Of a DNA stretch of 64,000 nt, positions 1 to 9,008 are shown piece by piece. Position 1 is the first letter of the stretch, and each line of letters opens with the position of its first letter. The stretch spans positions 806,001 to 870,000 of the forward strand of contig NZ_JAJJMN010000001.1 in NCBI RefSeq assembly GCF_020905335.1, in the 5' to 3' direction. The notes under the pieces are model-generated. The model worked only from the letters and a program-made list of their open reading frames with translations, was not told the origin of the DNA and did not search any database. The DNA is from Flavobacterium lipolyticum (lineage in GTDB: Bacteria; Bacteroidota; Bacteroidia; Flavobacteriales; Flavobacteriaceae). The translations under genes were made by a program, and so were the position numbers.

Positions 1-621
1 CCCCTGCATTTTACTGTCACCTTTCAACGCCTTGGTTAAATTCAGGGTTTCTTTACTCATTTGGGCATTCATTTCACTCAATCCTAAAATCTGCTGACGC
101 AAAGCCGCATGATAATCAATACTTTCTTTGTGAGTTTGTTCTACCTTTTTTTCGAATCCCTGAATTTTATCCTGCAAAGGCAGCAGGATGCTTTTCATAT
201 TTTCGCTATTCTGCTCCGTAAACTTTGCCGATTTCTCTTCCAGAATTTTATTCGCCAAGTTTTCAAATTCTTTGGTAAATTTCTCCTGAAGTTCGCTTAC
301 TTCATTCTTTTGTTCTTTATGACGTTCCCACAAGTTTTCAAAATCGACTTCTTTTTTAGAAAGCTGAATCGCGAGACTGTCTTTCTCGGTTCGGATATTC
401 TCTTTTTCAAAACTGCTCAGATGAAGCTGCTTTTCGAAATTTCTTCTTTCGTTTTCAAACTGCTCTTTCTGAATTTGCAATTGATTTGTGGTAGCACTCA
501 ACCTTTCTTCCAGGCTCACTTTTTCGGATTGAAATCGCGCAGCAAATAACGTCTTTCCTAAATATATCCCTAGAAATAACGCAGCTACAAAGGCTAACAA
601 ATACGGAAGAAATTCAAACAT
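1..621 (-). CDS. rmuC: DNA recombination protein RmuC, N-terminal part (cut by window edge)
   Basis: The reverse strand reads open from an ATG at 621 to the window edge, giving 207 codons. The protein starts with one membrane segment (about residues 4-20). It continues as a long Glu/Lys/Gln-rich coiled coil (about 25-170) and reaches LKGDSKMQG at the edge, the familiar entry to the RmuC nuclease-like domain (usually followed by NWGE). RmuC proteins are membrane-anchored and limit recombination at inverted repeats. The C-terminal catalytic part lies outside the window. The forward open frame across 109-549 is only a shadow of this gene. Confidence 0.9.
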   Translation of the reverse strand, partial: MFEFLPYLLAFVAALFLGIYLGKTLFAARFQSEKVSLEERLSATTNQLQIQKEQFENERRNFEKQLHLSSFEKENIRTEKDSLAIQLSKKEVDFENLWERHKEQKNEVSELQEKFTKEFENLANKILEEKSAKFTEQNSENMKSILLPLQDKIQGFEKKVEQTHKESIDYHAALRQQILGLSEMNAQMSKETLNLTKALKGDSKMQG

Positions 622-641
622 AATTACATTTTTATATAAAG

Positions 642-684
642 TAAAAGTACACAATAATACGCAGTGCTTTATTCTAAATTAGAA
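642..684 (-). promoter_or_regulatory. Putative rmuC promoter with dyad box
   Basis: On the minus strand a dyad, TTCTAATTTAGAA (684-672), lies 22 bases upstream of TACTTTTA (649-642), a weak TAnnTTTG-like -7 element. Almost the same arrangement precedes carB at 32045-32088. The role is inferred from this similarity only. Confidence 0.35.
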
Positions 685-802
685 ATTTCACGAATCCCTA
701 ATCTCGAAAAATGAAATCATTATTTTTTAAAAAAATAAAAAATTTCACGCAACCATTTCCAAAAGAAGACATCTACTAATTATAAACTATTAAAATATTG
801 TT

Positions 803-1678
803 ATGAAAAAATTAATGCTAAGCTTGTTTATAGCTTTTGGATTCAGTGCCTGCTCCCTTAATAATGAAGATATGAATGTAGTTTGCGGAGAAAGTGAAGA
901 CTTAGCTTTTACAGGAATTCCACTTTTATGCAACTATAGTGTTAAATCTTTACCTACCAATCCTGTTGCATTTTTAGCTGCTTCCGAAGAAAGATTGAAT
1001 GCTTACTTCTCTAAAAAAGAGAATACGTGTCCAAACGCTACCGTTACACCTATCGATTTTACAAAAGAAATGATTGTTGGTATTTTCTCAGGACTTAAAC
1101 CTACAAGCGGTTTTAAAATTAAAATAACCAGCATTGTTCAAAACAAATGTCAGATTTTGGTCAATTACTACGAAAAAGAACCTGAAGTGGGTGAGACAGT
1201 TGCTCCTGGGGCAACGTATCCGTCAGATTTCATTTTGATACCAAAAACAACTAAAACAATACTATTCAATAAAGTAGCAGACAACCGTGACAATGTCGTA
1301 ATAGGAAGTTTCAGCGGTCAATGTACAGGTGCCGATTGTCAAAAATTCTATCAGATCAATGATTTTAATATCCAAAAATTCTTAAACGTTAAAGCCGGTG
1401 CTTACGATTTCGATCAATATCGCTATACGGCGGCTACTAAAAAAGGAGATTACACGCTATTCTTAAAATCGGTACCTGCTGAGATTTTAGCTTTAAAAGG
1501 AAAAACGAAAACATATGGTTCTCCGGACGCTGCAGATCAGGGAGGGGTATATTTTGAATTACGTCAGGGCATAATGGTCACTAAAATTACGATCGACAAC
1601 AAAGATACTGCCGATCAAAGTACCGAGATAAAGGCATTTAAAAAGGCTATTCAGGAAAAAATAACAAGTCTAAAATAA
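803..1678 (+). CDS. Lipoprotein with PrcB-like domain
   Basis: This is a 291-residue exported protein. It has a lipoprotein signal (MKKLMLSLFIAFGFSAC, Cys at about 17), so it is probably attached to the periplasmic or outer membrane. Residues about 85-155 (FTKEMIVGIFSGLKPTSGF, then a Val/Tyr strand, a Gly/Pro loop and a closing strand ending in IPK) resemble the PrcB C-terminal domain, a small protein-protein interaction fold. The region from about 185 to the end is not recognised. The next gene starts 8 bases after the stop, so the two are probably co-transcribed. Function unknown. Confidence 0.7.
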   Translation: MKKLMLSLFIAFGFSACSLNNEDMNVVCGESEDLAFTGIPLLCNYSVKSLPTNPVAFLAASEERLNAYFSKKENTCPNATVTPIDFTKEMIVGIFSGLKPTSGFKIKITSIVQNKCQILVNYYEKEPEVGETVAPGATYPSDFILIPKTTKTILFNKVADNRDNVVIGSFSGQCTGADCQKFYQINDFNIQKFLNVKAGAYDFDQYRYTAATKKGDYTLFLKSVPAEILALKGKTKTYGSPDAADQGGVYFELRQGIMVTKITIDNKDTADQSTEIKAFKKAIQEKITSLK

Positions 1679-1686
1679 TCTGATTT

Positions 1687-2085
1687 ATGAAAAAATGTTT
1701 CTTATTTATCATTGTATGCGGTCTCTTTTCGTCGGCATATTCAGTGGAATCTACGGGTATGAATTCGGGTTCGATTGTAAACACCTGGATTTGGGAAAAA
1801 TCGATTGGAGGGAGCAGTAACCCTTATACGGCAACTCCTAAAACAATCGGATTTAACAAAAAAGTCATTTTTACACCAAACGGAAGAGTAATCACATACA
1901 AAAACAATGTTGAAATAAGAAATAGCACCTATACAATTGAAAAAGGTATTGGTTACTTTGATCAGGCCGAACATGACTTAATCACTTTTGAAGGCAAGAC
2001 TTATATCATAGAAAACCTTGACAATCAAAACCTAACCATTGTCAGCAATAATACCGATGCATCACGTACTATTTACAAAAGGTAG
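1687..2085 (+). CDS. Small exported protein, lipocalin-like
   Basis: The 132-residue product has a clear signal peptide (about residues 1-19, ending SSAYS). The mature part is a run of short beta strands with a GxW-like start (NTWIWEKS) and a TFTPNG-style turn (VIFTPNGRVITYKNN). This pattern is common in Flavobacteriia lipocalin-like proteins. It follows the PrcB-like lipoprotein by 8 bases. No catalytic motif is visible and the assignment rests on strand pattern alone. Confidence 0.6.
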   Translation: MKKCFLFIIVCGLFSSAYSVESTGMNSGSIVNTWIWEKSIGGSSNPYTATPKTIGFNKKVIFTPNGRVITYKNNVEIRNSTYTIEKGIGYFDQAEHDLITFEGKTYIIENLDNQNLTIVSNNTDASRTIYKR

Positions 2086-2105
2086 TTTTATAAGCTTATA
2101 AGAAC

Positions 2106-2113
2106 TATTTTTG
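2106..2113 (+). promoter_or_regulatory. Promoter -7 element upstream of ECF sigma gene
   Basis: TATTTTTG matches the Bacteroidota -7 consensus TAnnTTTG. It ends 22 bases before the TTG start at 2136, so the leader would be very short. A convincing -33 TTTG was not found, only a T-run near 2086. Confidence 0.45.
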
Positions 2114-2135
2114 CAAAACCAAACAAACCACTTTT

Positions 2136-2687
2136 TTGAAAGACGATTTAGAAAAATACATACGACTGTGCATCAAAAATGACAGAGAAGGACAACTGAA
2201 AATCTATCAGTTGTTCTCTCCTGTTTTATATGGTATATGCCTGAAGTATATGAGAAATGAAGACGATGCCAAAGATGTATTTCAGGAGGCTTTTGTCATC
2301 GTTTTTCAGAAAATCGGCCAATATAAATTTGAAGGAAGTTTTGAAGGCTGGCTTAAACGTATTTTCATTAATAAGCTGATTGAAACTCTGAACAAGAAGA
2401 AAAAAGAGAGTTTCTTTTTGGACGTTTTTGATCCGGATACTGATTTTGTCGAGGAGGAGGAATTGGATATTGCTCCGGTCGAACAGGAGAAACTGCTGGA
2501 ATACATTCGGGACCTACCGGATCAGTACCGCACCGTTTTCAACCTGTATGTTTTTGAAAAACTAAAGCATAAGGAAATTGCCGAACTTTTAAAAATCTCT
2601 GAAGGAACATCAAAATCAAATCTAAATCGGGCCAAAAGCATTTTGCAAAAAAAAATAATGAGCATAAAAAATTTTAAAATAGCATGA
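2136..2687 (+). CDS. ECF-type RNA polymerase sigma factor
   Basis: The protein is 183 residues, normal for an ECF sigma factor. Region 2 covers about residues 20-90 (NEDDAKDVFQEAF at 41-53). Region 4 covers about 120-172, with a helix-turn-helix (HKEIAELLKISEGTSKSNL) and the usual NRAK ending. The start is TTG at 2136. An in-frame stop lies at 2091 and there is no ATG before region 2, so a non-ATG start is forced. The stop overlaps the start of the next gene by 4 bases (ATGA), a standard sigma/anti-sigma pairing. Target genes are not identifiable from this window. Confidence 0.92.
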   Translation: MKDDLEKYIRLCIKNDREGQLKIYQLFSPVLYGICLKYMRNEDDAKDVFQEAFVIVFQKIGQYKFEGSFEGWLKRIFINKLIETLNKKKKESFFLDVFDPDTDFVEEEELDIAPVEQEKLLEYIRDLPDQYRTVFNLYVFEKLKHKEIAELLKISEGTSKSNLNRAKSILQKKIMSIKNFKIA

Positions 2688-4480
2688 AAAAGCAAAATAT
2701 AGAAGATCTTTTTTCATCAATGGAAAACTTTTCAAGTGTTCCTCCTCCTGAATTATGGAGCCAGATTGAAGAAAAATTGGACCAGCCAAAAAAGAAGAAG
2801 AAGAAAGCTATTCTTTGGTGGTCGGCTGCTGCATGCTTATTATTGGGCTTGATGCTTCCTTCTGTTTTACATTTTACTTCTACTTCGGCAATTCAAACGG
2901 TAAAAAATGGCGCGATAGAAAACAATAGTGTGGTTCTTGATGAGAAAAAAAACAATCCAAGCTCTAACCAAACAATTCAAAGTAAAGAAAACAATACTGT
3001 TGTAAGTACCACTCAGCAAGAATCAAATGATACCGTTAGTAATTCTTCTCTGAAGAACAGTACGAATTCGTCTGAGCTTTCTATAAAAAAACACAATCAA
3101 AAAACGGCAGTTGCTCATTCTGATGTAACGAATAAGGCTAATTCAGGGAATGCGAATCTGAACTCCACTCTTCAAAAGAGAAATGAAGATCATACTGCAA
3201 CCCAAAAAGTAATTGTTTCTGCAAAAACAAATACAGCCCTTTCAAATCCATCAAATGCATTCAATTCTGCTTCAACAAATCAATTTTTAAATCCAGAGCG
3301 AAAGAGTTCCAATCAAAATGTAGCTGAGAAAGTATATACTATCAACAAAAACAATGGATTGGGTTCTTATTCAAAAAATTATCCTATTAGTGCTGATAAA
3401 AAAGCTGCTAATCAAATAGTAGCGGAACAAACTTTTAATGCAGGAAAGGGAAACCCTTTCCATCCAAATTCAAAAAATAAGGTGTCGGGTTCTGTTTTCG
3501 AAGAGCAATTGCCTGCTAAAAATAGCATTAGTACAGCTTTAAGTGTTGTGAACCCGCTGTCTGACAAACATCAAAAAACTGCTATTGAAAACGCATTCCC
3601 AGGCAGAGAATTAACAGGTAATTCAAAAAACAGTTCGAAATTCAGTACCGTTTTAAGCAAGCAGGATTCCATTCAGTTGGCAGAACTTCAAAACTTAGAA
3701 AAAGGCATTATTAATCCGGAGGAGAAAAACGAGAAAGAAAAGAAAACGACCATTTCTAAAGGAGAAAGATGGGCCGTTGAAGTTTTTGCCGGATTAGCCA
3801 ACTCGGAGAATTATAAAAATGACAAAACGCTGGGCAATGTAAACGACTCTAAACAGGGAAGTACTTACGGTGTTAAAACAAAATATAAAATCAACAAAAA
3901 ATGGGCCGTTGGTTCAGGTTTTAAGATCAACGAATTAGGACAAAGTGTTGCCGATGTTTCGTACATAAGCAATGGTCCGCCTAATGCTGGCATGACTTCT
4001 AATGACTATTTTAATCAAAATGCAACAGTAGTCGCAGCAGCTCCTCAAATTAGCACTAGTTCAGGTTACATTTTTGTTTCTAAAAACACTACAAATGCGT
4101 TAAAACAAAATAACATTGAAAGCAATTCTATTGAAAGTGGGAATCTGGATCAAAACTTAAGATACATCGAAATGCCTTTAGAGGTTTCGTATTCTGTTTT
4201 CAGTAAAAACAGGACCAACATCAATATCAATACCGGTGGTTTTGTGGGAAAACTGATTTCAAATAACATGGCCTTAAACGGAAATTCGATCGGTCAGAAT
4301 GTCAATGCCAATGATTTCATCTACGGTTCTACATTAAGTAGTACTTTGCAATATCGCGTTTACAAGAAAACAAGTGTTTTTGTGGAGCCTGCTATGAATT
4401 ATTACGTTAATCCGTTAAACAGCCAATCGTTTAATCAGTTTCAATGGGGATTAAATTTTGGATTGAATGTTACTTTTTAA
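2684..4480 (+). CDS. Putative dual-membrane-spanning anti-sigma factor
   Basis: The 598-residue protein has three parts. A cytosolic N-terminus (1-42) carries the PPPELWSQIEEKLD motif typical of short Bacteroidota anti-sigma domains. One transmembrane helix follows at about 43-64. Then come some 290 residues rich in Asn, Ser, Thr and Lys, long enough to cross the periplasm. From about 361 to the end there is an outer-membrane beta-barrel-like domain (ERWAVEVFAGLA, YIEMPLEVSYSVF, terminal LNVTF with C-terminal Phe). The gene overlaps the ECF sigma gene by 4 bases. This order matches what I recall of the Dma (dual membrane-spanning anti-sigma) family from Bacteroides. The topology here is inferred. 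Confidence 0.75.
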   Translation: MKKQNIEDLFSSMENFSSVPPPELWSQIEEKLDQPKKKKKKAILWWSAAACLLLGLMLPSVLHFTSTSAIQTVKNGAIENNSVVLDEKKNNPSSNQTIQSKENNTVVSTTQQESNDTVSNSSLKNSTNSSELSIKKHNQKTAVAHSDVTNKANSGNANLNSTLQKRNEDHTATQKVIVSAKTNTALSNPSNAFNSASTNQFLNPERKSSNQNVAEKVYTINKNNGLGSYSKNYPISADKKAANQIVAEQTFNAGKGNPFHPNSKNKVSGSVFEEQLPAKNSISTALSVVNPLSDKHQKTAIENAFPGRELTGNSKNSSKFSTVLSKQDSIQLAELQNLEKGIINPEEKNEKEKKTTISKGERWAVEVFAGLANSENYKNDKTLGNVNDSKQGSTYGVKTKYKINKKWAVGSGFKINELGQSVADVSYISNGPPNAGMTSNDYFNQNATVVAAAPQISTSSGYIFVSKNTTNALKQNNIESNSIESGNLDQNLRYIEMPLEVSYSVFSKNRTNININTGGFVGKLISNNMALNGNSIGQNVNANDFIYGSTLSSTLQYRVYKKTSVFVEPAMNYYVNPLNSQSFNQFQWGLNFGLNVTF

Positions 4481-4531
4481 AGTTCTTTTTGTGGTAGTTT
4501 TACCCAAAAATTACTTAGAAAAAACGATAAA

Positions 4532-5053
4532 ATGATCCTCAAAAACAATTGGACTGATCCGGAGTCACTCCCTAAAGATCTTAGAATTGCCAAAGAAATA
4601 CTTTACGATTGTTGCGATTTTGAACTCACTCAACCTCAACCGGAAGCTGAAAGCAATGAGTACGATGCTTACCGTTTTCGATTGAATCAGAAAAACATCT
4701 GTTACAGGAAAGCGAAAATCACGCCCACCAAAACAGGTCAGTTTGTAACTTTATGGAAACGCAATACGACGGGAATTATTGAGCCATTTGATTTCACAGA
4801 CGCTATTGACTTTGTGATCGTCAGTGTTCGAAATAACGAACTCTTTGGACAATTTGTCTTTCCTAAATCTGTTTTATTAGAGAAAGGTATTTTTACCACT
4901 TCGACCAAAGAAGGTAAAAGAGCCACGAGAGTATATCCTCCCTGGGATGAAACAACAAGTAAACAAGCGCAGAAAACGCAACAATGGCAATTGAATTACT
5001 TTTACTCCATTACGCCCGAAACAAATCTGAAACCATTCAAAACCTTGTTCTAA
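4532..5053 (+). CDS. MepB family protein
   Basis: The 173-residue protein shows the MepB family signatures in order: YDAYRFRLNQKNICYRKAKI, TPTKTGQFVTLWKRN, GQFVFPKSVL, EGKRATRVYPPWD and a final QWQLNYFY. The name comes from a gene in the Staphylococcus aureus mepRAB locus whose biochemical role is undetermined. It is predicted to be cytosolic, with no signal peptide. It stands alone on the plus strand, 51 bases after the anti-sigma gene, and ends at a bidirectional terminator. Confidence 0.88.
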   Translation: MILKNNWTDPESLPKDLRIAKEILYDCCDFELTQPQPEAESNEYDAYRFRLNQKNICYRKAKITPTKTGQFVTLWKRNTTGIIEPFDFTDAIDFVIVSVRNNELFGQFVFPKSVLLEKGIFTTSTKEGKRATRVYPPWDETTSKQAQKTQQWQLNYFYSITPETNLKPFKTLF

Positions 5054-5055
5054 AT

Positions 5056-5100
5056 AAAAAAAGCAGCCCAAATTTTACCTTGGACTGCTTTTACTTTTTT
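5056..5100. terminator. Bidirectional terminator
   Basis: The arms AAGCAGCCCAA (5061-5071) and TTGGACTGCTT (5080-5090) pair with one mismatch, flanked by A- and T-runs on both sides. It separates the convergent mepB and secreted nuclease genes. Confidence 0.75.
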
Positions 5101-5165
5101 ACTGAAAGCTATTGTAAACTGTTCAAAAGAAACCACAAATCAATTTCCTCCTCACATTTCACTTC

Positions 5166-8100
5166 TTACTTTTTAATAATTTTCCCTTTATAAACTACTT
5201 TATTATTCTCGGTTAGCGTATAAAAGTAAATCCCCGTTTGCAAATAACTTACCGGAACAGCCGTAGTACTTACATCCTGTGTTGCATTAATATCAACCGG
5301 ATTCCCTAATAAATGACCTGAAACATCGTAGAACTTCAATTTCAGTTTTTTATCTGTATTGGTTTTTACGATCACATTCACCACATCAGTAGTCGGATTC
5401 GGATAAGCCTGAACCGCATAACCATTCTTGGTTTCAAAATCGATTGTTGACAGATTTGAAGAGTTCAATATAAAACGGGCAATTACCGGACCGTGGTCTG
5501 AAGTTGTGGTGGTGTAACTTGCAATATCATTTCGAGGATCATATACTGCAGTAGAACCTGAAATATATTGATCCGTTAACTCATTAGAAATCATAATATG
5601 ATCTAAAAATCCGCCTGAACTTAGAAAACTAAATGCCCCAGCCTGACTGATTTCTAAAGTCAATGCTTTGTAATTGGCTGTATCTGTAACAAAACTTTCG
5701 TAAGAAGATGGATTTGGTGCAATAACTGATTTACTTACATCGTCATTATAATCTCCTAAAATCATAATATTAGCATTTGGGTATTGAACATCTAAACTAT
5801 CTTTCAACACCTGCGCATCATATTTACGCATGTTATAACGGGAAATGTCCGAACCACTATTAGCACGTGCATGAAGATCGACCAGGTTAATTTCTTTTTT
5901 AATTCCATTTAAGTTAGTTTCAACTGTAACCATATATGGCAGACGACCAGATGAGAAAAAACTGCTGCTGGATCCTCCCGGATAATTATTCAAAGTTTTG
6001 GTACCAGCGCGTAATTCATCATAAAATTTCTTAAACATAACACGTGTCTTCTTAACTGTGGTAGTTTGTGTATTATAAATTACGACCAATTTTTGTGGAG
6101 GAAAACTTGGATCTGAATTCGGATCCCATGAATAGGACCATGACGTAGAAATACTTTTATCGAATGTTTTTCCATTCACACTTATTTTCTGAATCAAAGC
6201 ATCGATCTGAGCATCGCTCGAAACTTCCTGAACTACATATACATCTGCATCAAGTTTATTCATAACTTTTGCTACATTTTCCAATTGTAACGTTTTATTC
6301 GTTGGTCCGTAAGCCGCAGTTGGAGCACCAAAAAACTCCAAATTATAAGTCACCACATCGTAAGTTTCTGCTTTTGGAAGAGAAGATCCCGTTAAAGAAC
6401 CTATTTGTTTGTTTAACAAAGTTCCTGTTACTGTTAATGTACCACCAATTTTAAATTCTTTTGTAGTAGGTATGAATCGCGCATAAAGTGTTTTTCCTGC
6501 CAAAGCATCTGTCTCTGACAATGTAAAACTATTTTGGAACAAAGTATTATCCAAAGATATTTGATAACCAACCGGTGCCTTAATCGTAACGTCTCCATAT
6601 CCTTTAGCTTTAAAAGCAAAAGATTGTGATGTCGAAACCGTATTTTGATCTACAGTCCCAAAATCTAAAACCGGATTTGAAGCTACATAACCCGTTTCAT
6701 TTGCAATTGCATAATCATCAAATGACCACTCTGAAGCATTGTTAGATCCTCCTGCTGTCGTTTCGTACACCCACGCCAGATAAGTACTATTTGTTTTATA
6801 AGCTGTTAATTCTATATATTGAGATGCCGTGTAAGTTCCTGTAGTAGTTGGAAAACTTCCATCAATTTCTGTCCAAGTCGCTGTTTCCGGACTGCTAACA
6901 CCGTCGTAATTTGTAGAAACCATTAATTTTAAGCCAGGTCCCGCATAAAACTTACGAGAATAAAAAGACAATAATGGTAATTTGTCAAATGTATCTAAAC
7001 GCAATTTTGGAGAAATCAACCAATCTTTACTTGCTCCACTATCCGAAAATCCATTCATAAGAACTGCTCCTGTTCCAGAATTTATATTTCTGGCAGCATT
7101 AGTATAAGTCCATTTATTGGCAGTTCCTTCCAAATTGTATTGCGTCCATCCGCTGTTAGATAACACATTAGAGTCATCAAAATTTTGAATATACGGGTTA
7201 ATTCCTCTTCCTGCCAGTGATATATGTTTCGCAACAGCATCGGTAGATTCATGTGTAATTTGACCTGTAAAGGCACCTAATAAATTTGGATTAAACCTTA
7301 CATAAACCGTCTTGGACGCATTTGATGCAAAGTCAGCTGCAGTATATGTTAGTGTTGAACCAAAGGTTACATTATCTTTTGAAATTGAAAAATTTGGAGT
7401 AACACTTAACACTAAATTGTCTTTAAGGTCACTTGCCTGAATTTGATAGCTTTTAGAGCCTGATTCAAAGTTTGTCTCAGAAGCACCTAAATCAAGTGCA
7501 CTAACTGTTGTTGTTATCTCTGGTAATGCAACTGCCGTTGTCGTTACGTCTACTTTAGTTACTGTACTTTGAATATTTTCGTATGCATCTTCAGAAACCG
7601 AGAATACGGAATAAGACGTCGCAGCTGATAAACCTGCAAAATTTTTAGTATAAGCCAGAGTTTTATCAACAATATTTAAAGATCCTGACTGCAGAGCTGC
7701 AGTACCACTAGCATCAAGTCCCAGTTTTACCTGAGCGGCAGTTGGAGCAGTACTTCCGCCAGGAAGCAATACATAATAAGTTTTTCCTATTTCATCTAAC
7801 TTATCTGAAAAATCAAAATTAGTGGATGAAATATTTGTTGCCTTCGGGAACCCTGCTTCGTTTACCGGTGCAATGTGATCCGCATTAATATCAATATTAT
7901 CTATTGCGAAAGATTGACGTGAACCTACAGATCCGGAAATCAGTCGGGCAATCCATCGTATTTGAACTATTTGCTGATTATCACAACTCGCAGGTAATGT
8001 TACTTTAATACGTGTAGTTCTTAAGTCTAATGGAGTTATAACTGCTGCTGTAGTCTGCAAGGTTGTACTATTGTTTGAATATGCAGGTGATAAAGTGGTA

Positions 8101-8585
8101 AAAGCACCGGTAGTTCCAACACGATACTGTAATGCCATTTCTTGCAAACGATTGTTGCTTCCTCCATCATATAAATTACGAATAATCATCGCATCGTAAT
8201 ATACGTTAACTGTTTGGCTCCCCAAACTTGAAAATGCAAAACCAATTGCAAAATCTCCGGATGTTGAATTCAAAAACCCGATTTTATCGTCATAATTATG
8301 AATCCCTCCCGAATTGACATTAGAGTTACTATTTTTCACTAATGCCCTATCTCCAGTTAATCCTGTACTCCAGACAGCAGTATTTTGATTTCCGCCATTA
8401 GCTGTCCAACCCTGAAAACCAGGAATATCAACATAAGTGTCGGCGGCGGCCGGTAACCCATCAAAACTTTGTTTATACGGAATGGACTGCACTGGAGGCA
8501 TAGTTTGAGCTAAAACCGCTCCAGAAAAGCAACCAGAAAAACATAAAAAAGCCAAAAGCTGGCGAGAAAAGTAAAGTTTTTTCAT
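5166..8585 (-). CDS. T9SS-secreted endonuclease/exonuclease/phosphatase-family protein
   Basis: I place the start at ATG 8585 (MKKLYFSRQLLAFLCF), which gives a proper signal peptide ending VLAQ. A longer open frame begins at 8705 but adds 40 residues without signal character. The product is about 1139 residues. The first ~730 are beta-rich exported modules with repeated 'ARF/VRFNP' strands like those of immunoglobulin-type adhesion repeats. Residues about 735-1042 form an endonuclease/exonuclease/phosphatase domain (VTYNLEFFG, VVQEV, DLHARA, ILGDYNDD, FLDHIM, SDHGPV). The last ~80 residues are a type A T9SS sorting domain (YPNPTTDVVNV to GKIIKK). A secreted nuclease or phosphodiesterase is likely; the substrate is unknown. 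Confidence 0.88.
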   Translation of the reverse strand: MKKLYFSRQLLAFLCFSGCFSGAVLAQTMPPVQSIPYKQSFDGLPAAADTYVDIPGFQGWTANGGNQNTAVWSTGLTGDRALVKNSNSNVNSGGIHNYDDKIGFLNSTSGDFAIGFAFSSLGSQTVNVYYDAMIIRNLYDGGSNNRLQEMALQYRVGTTGAFTTLSPAYSNNSTTLQTTAAVITPLDLRTTRIKVTLPASCDNQQIVQIRWIARLISGSVGSRQSFAIDNIDINADHIAPVNEAGFPKATNISSTNFDFSDKLDEIGKTYYVLLPGGSTAPTAAQVKLGLDASGTAALQSGSLNIVDKTLAYTKNFAGLSAATSYSVFSVSEDAYENIQSTVTKVDVTTTAVALPEITTTVSALDLGASETNFESGSKSYQIQASDLKDNLVLSVTPNFSISKDNVTFGSTLTYTAADFASNASKTVYVRFNPNLLGAFTGQITHESTDAVAKHISLAGRGINPYIQNFDDSNVLSNSGWTQYNLEGTANKWTYTNAARNINSGTGAVLMNGFSDSGASKDWLISPKLRLDTFDKLPLLSFYSRKFYAGPGLKLMVSTNYDGVSSPETATWTEIDGSFPTTTGTYTASQYIELTAYKTNSTYLAWVYETTAGGSNNASEWSFDDYAIANETGYVASNPVLDFGTVDQNTVSTSQSFAFKAKGYGDVTIKAPVGYQISLDNTLFQNSFTLSETDALAGKTLYARFIPTTKEFKIGGTLTVTGTLLNKQIGSLTGSSLPKAETYDVVTYNLEFFGAPTAAYGPTNKTLQLENVAKVMNKLDADVYVVQEVSSDAQIDALIQKISVNGKTFDKSISTSWSYSWDPNSDPSFPPQKLVVIYNTQTTTVKKTRVMFKKFYDELRAGTKTLNNYPGGSSSSFFSSGRLPYMVTVETNLNGIKKEINLVDLHARANSGSDISRYNMRKYDAQVLKDSLDVQYPNANIMILGDYNDDVSKSVIAPNPSSYESFVTDTANYKALTLEISQAGAFSFLSSGGFLDHIMISNELTDQYISGSTAVYDPRNDIASYTTTTSDHGPVIARFILNSSNLSTIDFETKNGYAVQAYPNPTTDVVNVIVKTNTDKKLKLKFYDVSGHLLGNPVDINATQDVSTTAVPVSYLQTGIYFYTLTENNKVVYKGKIIKK

Positions 8586-9008
8586 AAGTAATTTAAAAAT
8601 AGAGTTTTTAGAAATCAAATTTATATTCTTTAAAGTTAACAGAATATTGTGAAAACATAAACTTATCGTATCGCGCTTTTGTGAAAATTTTCCAACAATA
8701 AACAAATTATCCGTCAGTTCTTTCCATTATTCTTAGATCTGGCGGGACTTCACAAAACATTTGGTTTTTGTATGAATTAAGAGATTATCACAATTTAACA
8801 AGTTATTTCTTTTTTAAAATTTCTCTGTCTCAAAACCAATCGGGCTTAATTTACCCCCTAAATATTTTTTAACGACATTATTTTTTCTCATTAGTCTGTA
8901 CGATTAGCACTTCTAAAGCTGAAAAATAAATCATTTAACTTCCCTTTTTCTATCTGTACAATTTTCTTTACCCTAAAATCGTTTTAGGTTTAACTAATAC
9001 GATACAAC
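8586..9008. other. Intergenic region with a small palindrome
   Basis: This 423-base AT-rich gap separates divergent genes and holds no coding frame I can support. The only structure I see is a perfect inverted repeat CCTAAAATCGTTTTAGG at 8972-8988, which ends 20 bases before the NlpE-like gene. It could be an operator or a short hairpin in the leader. No clear TAnnTTTG element was found on either strand. Confidence 0.4.

Noticed and set aside
109..549. Forward open reading frame of 146 residues
   Set aside because: It is antisense to the rmuC frame, which has clear family motifs; its Phe/Leu-rich product is typical of a shadow frame.
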